Of a DNA stretch of 14,992 nt, positions 11,744-14,992 are shown piece by piece. The stretch lies in contig DAORXQ010000023.1 of NCBI GenBank assembly GCA_035371905.1, positions 1-14,992 of the forward strand. The letters run 5' to 3'. Under the pieces are notes generated by a model. It had not been told where the DNA came from, searched no databases, and saw only the letters and a list, made by a program, of their open reading frames with translations. The stretch is from a bacterium (GTDB lineage Bacteria > Ratteibacteria > UBA8468 > B48-G9 > JAFGKM01). The position numbers and the translations under genes were made by a program. Position 1 is the first letter of the stretch, and each line of letters begins with the position of its first letter.

Positions 11744-14578
11744 TCACCTTATAATTTCATAAATATGTCTTTGATAAGGAGCAAATTTATCCATAATTAT
11801 TCCATCTTTTATTTCAACTTCTCTGTCCTCAAAAATAACTTTTGCTTTTTTATAATTTCTCATTTCTTTCGGTAAACTAATTTTTCCATTCAGTCCATCC
11901 TTATTTATACTTACTGAAAAAACATAATATTTTTTCACTAATTTCCTTCCCATCACCAATATATCTGGATGATTACTTTCTATCCCTTCTATCTCTTCAC
12001 TGAATATTACAGGAGTAAGAATCTCTATCTCTTTATTCAATTGTTTTAATTTCATCCAGTTTCTGTATCCAAAAATCTCTCCATAAAAATACATAAGACC
12101 AGTACATCCTGAAATAATTGCTCCATATGTCTGTGCTTCCTGTTCTTCTGCTGTTGGTTCTCTGAAATGGTTATACATATTATTACCTACAAGCCACATC
12201 CAGACCCACATATTCTTCTCTCTTGCAAGTTTATCCTTTAATTTTACAAGTTCAATCACATCTCTTATTGGTCTTCCCGTTCCTCCTGTAATATACAAAT
12301 CAGTTGAAAGAATATCTCCAGGGAGACCTGCATACTGTATACTTGGACCAATTGGAGTATAATTAACAAATACGGGATGCTTGGGATCTTTCTCTTTAGT
12401 TCTTTTAACAATTTCTATTATCTCTTCTGGTTTTACATCTTGTTGAATTTCTGGTTCATCTGCAACACACCATGCAATTATACATGGCTGGTCCTTATAT
12501 TTTTCTATAAACTCTTCAAAATTATTCTCAATCCCTTCTTTCGGTCTAAATCCTGGCCAGACAACTAATTTCAAATCATACTTATTTGCAATTTCAAACA
12601 ATTTCGCCCATCCTTTCTCTGAAGTTTCAAAAGGAAATATCTTGCTGACAACCACTATGCTTTTAAATCCTTCATCTTTCCAGAATTTAATCTTTTTTTC
12701 TATCTCATTTTCCCAGCCATCTTTATAAAACCAACCATATCCAAAAAAGAATTGTTCAAGTGGTGCAAATACAAAGAATGGCTTTCCATCAACAATAAAT
12801 GGCCCCTTTTTATGCAGTTTTTTTTCTTTTTTCAAAACCATGAATTTCTCAAATACCTCTTTTTCAGGGAAAACAAGAAGATTGTAATTCTCAACATCGT
12901 GAAAATTTAAATATTTTGTAGGTGAAGTGCAGGAGTATTCGCTTATTTTATGATTTTCTCTTCCAAGATTAAACCCCCATGATTGACTTGTTAGATTTGT
13001 GATAGTCAATGAAGAAAAAGGTATAAAAACCTCAACTATCCATTGGTCTTTCTTTATTGATGTTGCTCTTTCTATCTTTCCTTTAAATGGTTGATTATTT
13101 TCTTTATCAACTACTTTTATTTTACCGAGAGAATTTATTGCAATGTGGTAATATGTCCTTCTATCATTATTTGTATCAAGAAATATCTCAACACAATCAT
13201 CACTCCATACAGGACCGCCATCTTCTTTTATATCTGCTTTTATTTTTTCAATCTGACTATCATAACATTTAAAAGCAATGTATAACCCATTATCATCATA
13301 ACATAAGTATGATTCTGTCTTTTCCTTTGGTTTTACCCTTTCTCCACTTTCTCTTGATATTAAAAACTCTTCTATTTTCAAACCTTTCTGCCATGCTTCA
13401 TCATTCAATTCTCCATCAATTACAGGTGCTTTTTCTACTTTTTTTATAATATACTCCTCTATCTTTACTTCTTTCTTTTTTCCTTTTTCTTCTATATCAA
13501 ATGGAGACAAAGAATATTCTGTTGGTTCTATGCCCTTTTCAAGTTTAGCTGCATCAACCCACAAAATACCTTCTTTTTTAAGTTCTATTTTAACCCTTAA
13601 CATTCCTGTCTGATTTGTTTCTGCTTTACATATATACCTTTTCCATTCTTTGTCAACTTTTACTGTTGCTTTATGAAACTTTCCTATGTTCCACTCCCAT
13701 ATTGCAAGGTCAACAGGAAATTCTTCTTTATCAGACTTCATATAAACTGAAAAAACATAAGGAGTATTTTTTTCAGCATTAAAATAAAATGAATATACAC
13801 CTCCTTTCTCCATTCTCAATGATTGCTTACCATGAAATTTTTCTTCTGCATCAATATGCCACAATTTCAGAAAATTCTCCATCCCTCCATATGTTAGAAT
13901 TAATGACCCTATTGGAGTCCAGTATATCGGTAAATTGTCCTGCAATATTTCAAAAGAAGAGTTCTTTATTATATTTAAACCCCCTGGCTGCTTTTTTGAA
14001 CTTATTTTATAAACTTTTATATCATCATATGCCATTTTATATCTCCATGCATGAAATCCAACTTCTCTTCCTTTCATAGCAGGGTCGATTATTTCACAAA
14101 CTTTCTCTCCATCAACATACCACTCAAATATTCCACCTGTTTTTCTTATTATCTTAAACTGATACCACTTATCCAAAATTATATTTCCTTCTTTTTGTCC
14201 GCCTGAATATCTTTCATCTCCTGGTCTTTTATAGGGCCACCAGAAACCTTCTTTTCTCAACACAAAATTTATTCCTGAAACTGCCAGTCCTCCAAAACCA
14301 CCAGAAAGTTCAGGATTTGGTTCTATCATTTTAACTTTTGCTTCAACTATTATATCCTCAGGTAATTCATCTTTTATTGTTGCTGCTCCTCCATATTTTG
14401 TTGTCTGTAAAACTCCATCTTTTATTTCCCATGAATGTTGTGAATCAAGTTTCCACTTATCTGATATTTTTTCTCCTGAAAAATCATCTGAAAATATTAC
14501 CTCCATTTCCTGACATTTAACCTTAAAACTTAAAACAAACAAAAAAATTAAACTTAAAATAAAATACTTTTTAATCAT
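11744..14578 (-). CDS. Secreted multidomain carbohydrate-active protein (LamG-like/CBM9/TIM barrel)
   Basis: A 944-residue exported protein. Residues 1-22 are a signal peptide (KK, then a hydrophobic core; no clear lipobox). Residues 25-193 form a concanavalin-like beta sandwich of the DUF1080/LamG kind (DDFSG, WYQFKIIRKTGG, YVDGEKV, DDIKVY). Residues 201-355 look like a CBM4/9-type jelly roll (NIIKNSSFE, GKQSLRM, TPYVFSVYMKS, WVDAAKLEKG). Residues 376-570 are a CBM9-like domain (APVIDGELNDEAW, DDCVEIFLDTN, WIVEVFIPFSSL). Residues 590-860 resemble a clan-A glycosidase barrel starting with FIVDGKPFFV; WCVADEP (703-709) places E708 as a candidate acid/base. A nucleophile is not obvious (E834 in MYFYGE is possible). 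A small beta domain ends the protein. GGAGGT precedes the ATG by five bases, and the start overlaps the previous gene by eight bases. Substrate unknown; a non-catalytic barrel cannot be excluded. Confidence 0.87.
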   Translation of the reverse strand: MIKKYFILSLIFLFVLSFKVKCQEMEVIFSDDFSGEKISDKWKLDSQHSWEIKDGVLQTTKYGGAATIKDELPEDIIVEAKVKMIEPNPELSGGFGGLAVSGINFVLRKEGFWWPYKRPGDERYSGGQKEGNIILDKWYQFKIIRKTGGIFEWYVDGEKVCEIIDPAMKGREVGFHAWRYKMAYDDIKVYKISSKKQPGGLNIIKNSSFEILQDNLPIYWTPIGSLILTYGGMENFLKLWHIDAEEKFHGKQSLRMEKGGVYSFYFNAEKNTPYVFSVYMKSDKEEFPVDLAIWEWNIGKFHKATVKVDKEWKRYICKAETNQTGMLRVKIELKKEGILWVDAAKLEKGIEPTEYSLSPFDIEEKGKKKEVKIEEYIIKKVEKAPVIDGELNDEAWQKGLKIEEFLISRESGERVKPKEKTESYLCYDDNGLYIAFKCYDSQIEKIKADIKEDGGPVWSDDCVEIFLDTNNDRRTYYHIAINSLGKIKVVDKENNQPFKGKIERATSIKKDQWIVEVFIPFSSLTITNLTSQSWGFNLGRENHKISEYSCTSPTKYLNFHDVENYNLLVFPEKEVFEKFMVLKKEKKLHKKGPFIVDGKPFFVFAPLEQFFFGYGWFYKDGWENEIEKKIKFWKDEGFKSIVVVSKIFPFETSEKGWAKLFEIANKYDLKLVVWPGFRPKEGIENNFEEFIEKYKDQPCIIAWCVADEPEIQQDVKPEEIIEIVKRTKEKDPKHPVFVNYTPIGPSIQYAGLPGDILSTDLYITGGTGRPIRDVIELVKLKDKLAREKNMWVWMWLVGNNMYNHFREPTAEEQEAQTYGAIISGCTGLMYFYGEIFGYRNWMKLKQLNKEIEILTPVIFSEEIEGIESNHPDILVMGRKLVKKYYVFSVSINKDGLNGKISLPKEMRNYKKAKVIFEDREVEIKDGIIMDKFAPYQRHIYEIIR

Positions 14579-14992
14579 CTTTTACCTCCATACTTAATTT
14601 TTCAAAACTCCTCCATAATTTAACTGTTATTTCAAACAAATCTTCTTCCCTTTCTATGCCCTTAATTCCTTCAAATACAACAGGATATCTGTAATCAATT
14701 TTATCAAGTATTTTATTTATCTTTATCCAGTTAATTATCCCAAGCCCTGGGACCAAATGTAAATCATATTTTGAAATGTTTTCGTCATCAATATTTATTT
14801 TATCCTTATTGCCTAAATTATCATGAAAATGTGTTGTAAAAAGTTTAGTACCTATACTCTCAAGTTCTTCATAAACTGATTCTGTAGAAATATTGCTGTG
14901 CCCTGAATCAAAACATATTCCAAGATTTTCTCTCTCAACCTTTTCTATTATTTCCAAAATATATTTAACTCTGTTTACATAGGGATATGGTA
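14571..14992 (-). CDS. Xylose-isomerase-like TIM-barrel protein (partial)
   Basis: The C-terminal 140 or so residues of a sugar isomerase/epimerase-like protein of the AP-endonuclease-2 (xylose isomerase-like) family; the reading frame is open to the right edge, so the N-terminal half lies outside. Motifs are GICFDSGHSNI, TTHFHDNLG, DLHLVPGLGIINW and YPVVFEGIKG, carrying the D-x-G-H, H-x-H-D and terminal E residues that bind the metal in this family. Predicted to isomerise or epimerise a keto-sugar in the cytoplasm. Its stop overlaps the start of the secreted multidomain gene by eight bases, tying the two into one transcript. The exact substrate cannot be told. Confidence 0.88.
   Translation of the reverse strand, partial: PYPYVNRVKYILEIIEKVERENLGICFDSGHSNISTESVYEELESIGTKLFTTHFHDNLGNKDKINIDDENISKYDLHLVPGLGIINWIKINKILDKIDYRYPVVFEGIKGIEREEDLFEITVKLWRSFEKLSMEVKDD

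Overview
The window is an AT-rich stretch of bacterial chromosome in which every convincing gene lies on the minus strand, so transcription runs right to left. Bacterial features are clear: AGGAGG-type ribosome binding sites, bacterial-type tRNA-His with a G-1:C73 pair, and good TTGACA/TATAAT-like promoters in front of both tRNAs and the transporter gene. The tRNA 3' CCA is not encoded. The gene mix (neutral-ceramidase-like, Gfo/Idh/MocA, DegT, URO-D-like, xylose-isomerase-like and multidomain CBM9/TIM-barrel genes) resembles uncultured polysaccharide- or sugar-using bacteria such as Omnitrophota/Ratteibacteria, Lentisphaerota or Kiritimatiellota relatives. That placement is a guess from gene content, not something the sequence proves. 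No insertion sequence, CRISPR array or phage gene was seen.

Reading in the direction of transcription, the right third (14992 to 9300) is one tightly packed, partly overlapping operon. It encodes a xylose-isomerase-like TIM-barrel protein (cut by the window edge), a secreted 944-residue protein (LamG-like region, carbohydrate-binding region, CBM9 domain and a C-terminal glycosidase-like TIM barrel), an unknown protein probably with a barrel fold, a HAD phosphatase-like protein and a medium-chain dehydrogenase that lacks zinc-site cysteines. A role in binding and processing a carbohydrate and handling the released sugar is a reasonable inference.

The middle (9267 to 6311) starts with a promoter and tRNA-Arg(TCG), followed by a short hairpin and three closely spaced genes: a MarC-family membrane protein, a methionine-synthase-activation-domain-like protein and a URO-D-superfamily protein. 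The last two suggest cobalamin-dependent methyl-transfer chemistry, although no corrinoid protein is present here and the URO-D protein lacks the usual zinc motif. tRNA-His(GTG), with its own strong promoter, follows.

The left part (6209 to 1) begins with a strong promoter placed almost on top of an MFS transporter start. It continues with a Gfo/Idh/MocA oxidoreductase, a GNAT acetyltransferase, a DegT/DnrJ/EryC1 aminotransferase and a neutral-ceramidase-like hydrolase. The gaps of this region hold at least two, perhaps three, gene remnants: a sulfatase-like N-terminus at the left edge, a gene reduced to its two ends between the aminotransferase and the ceramidase-like gene, and a short protein-like tail downstream of the transporter. 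They suggest ongoing gene erosion by internal deletion in this cluster.
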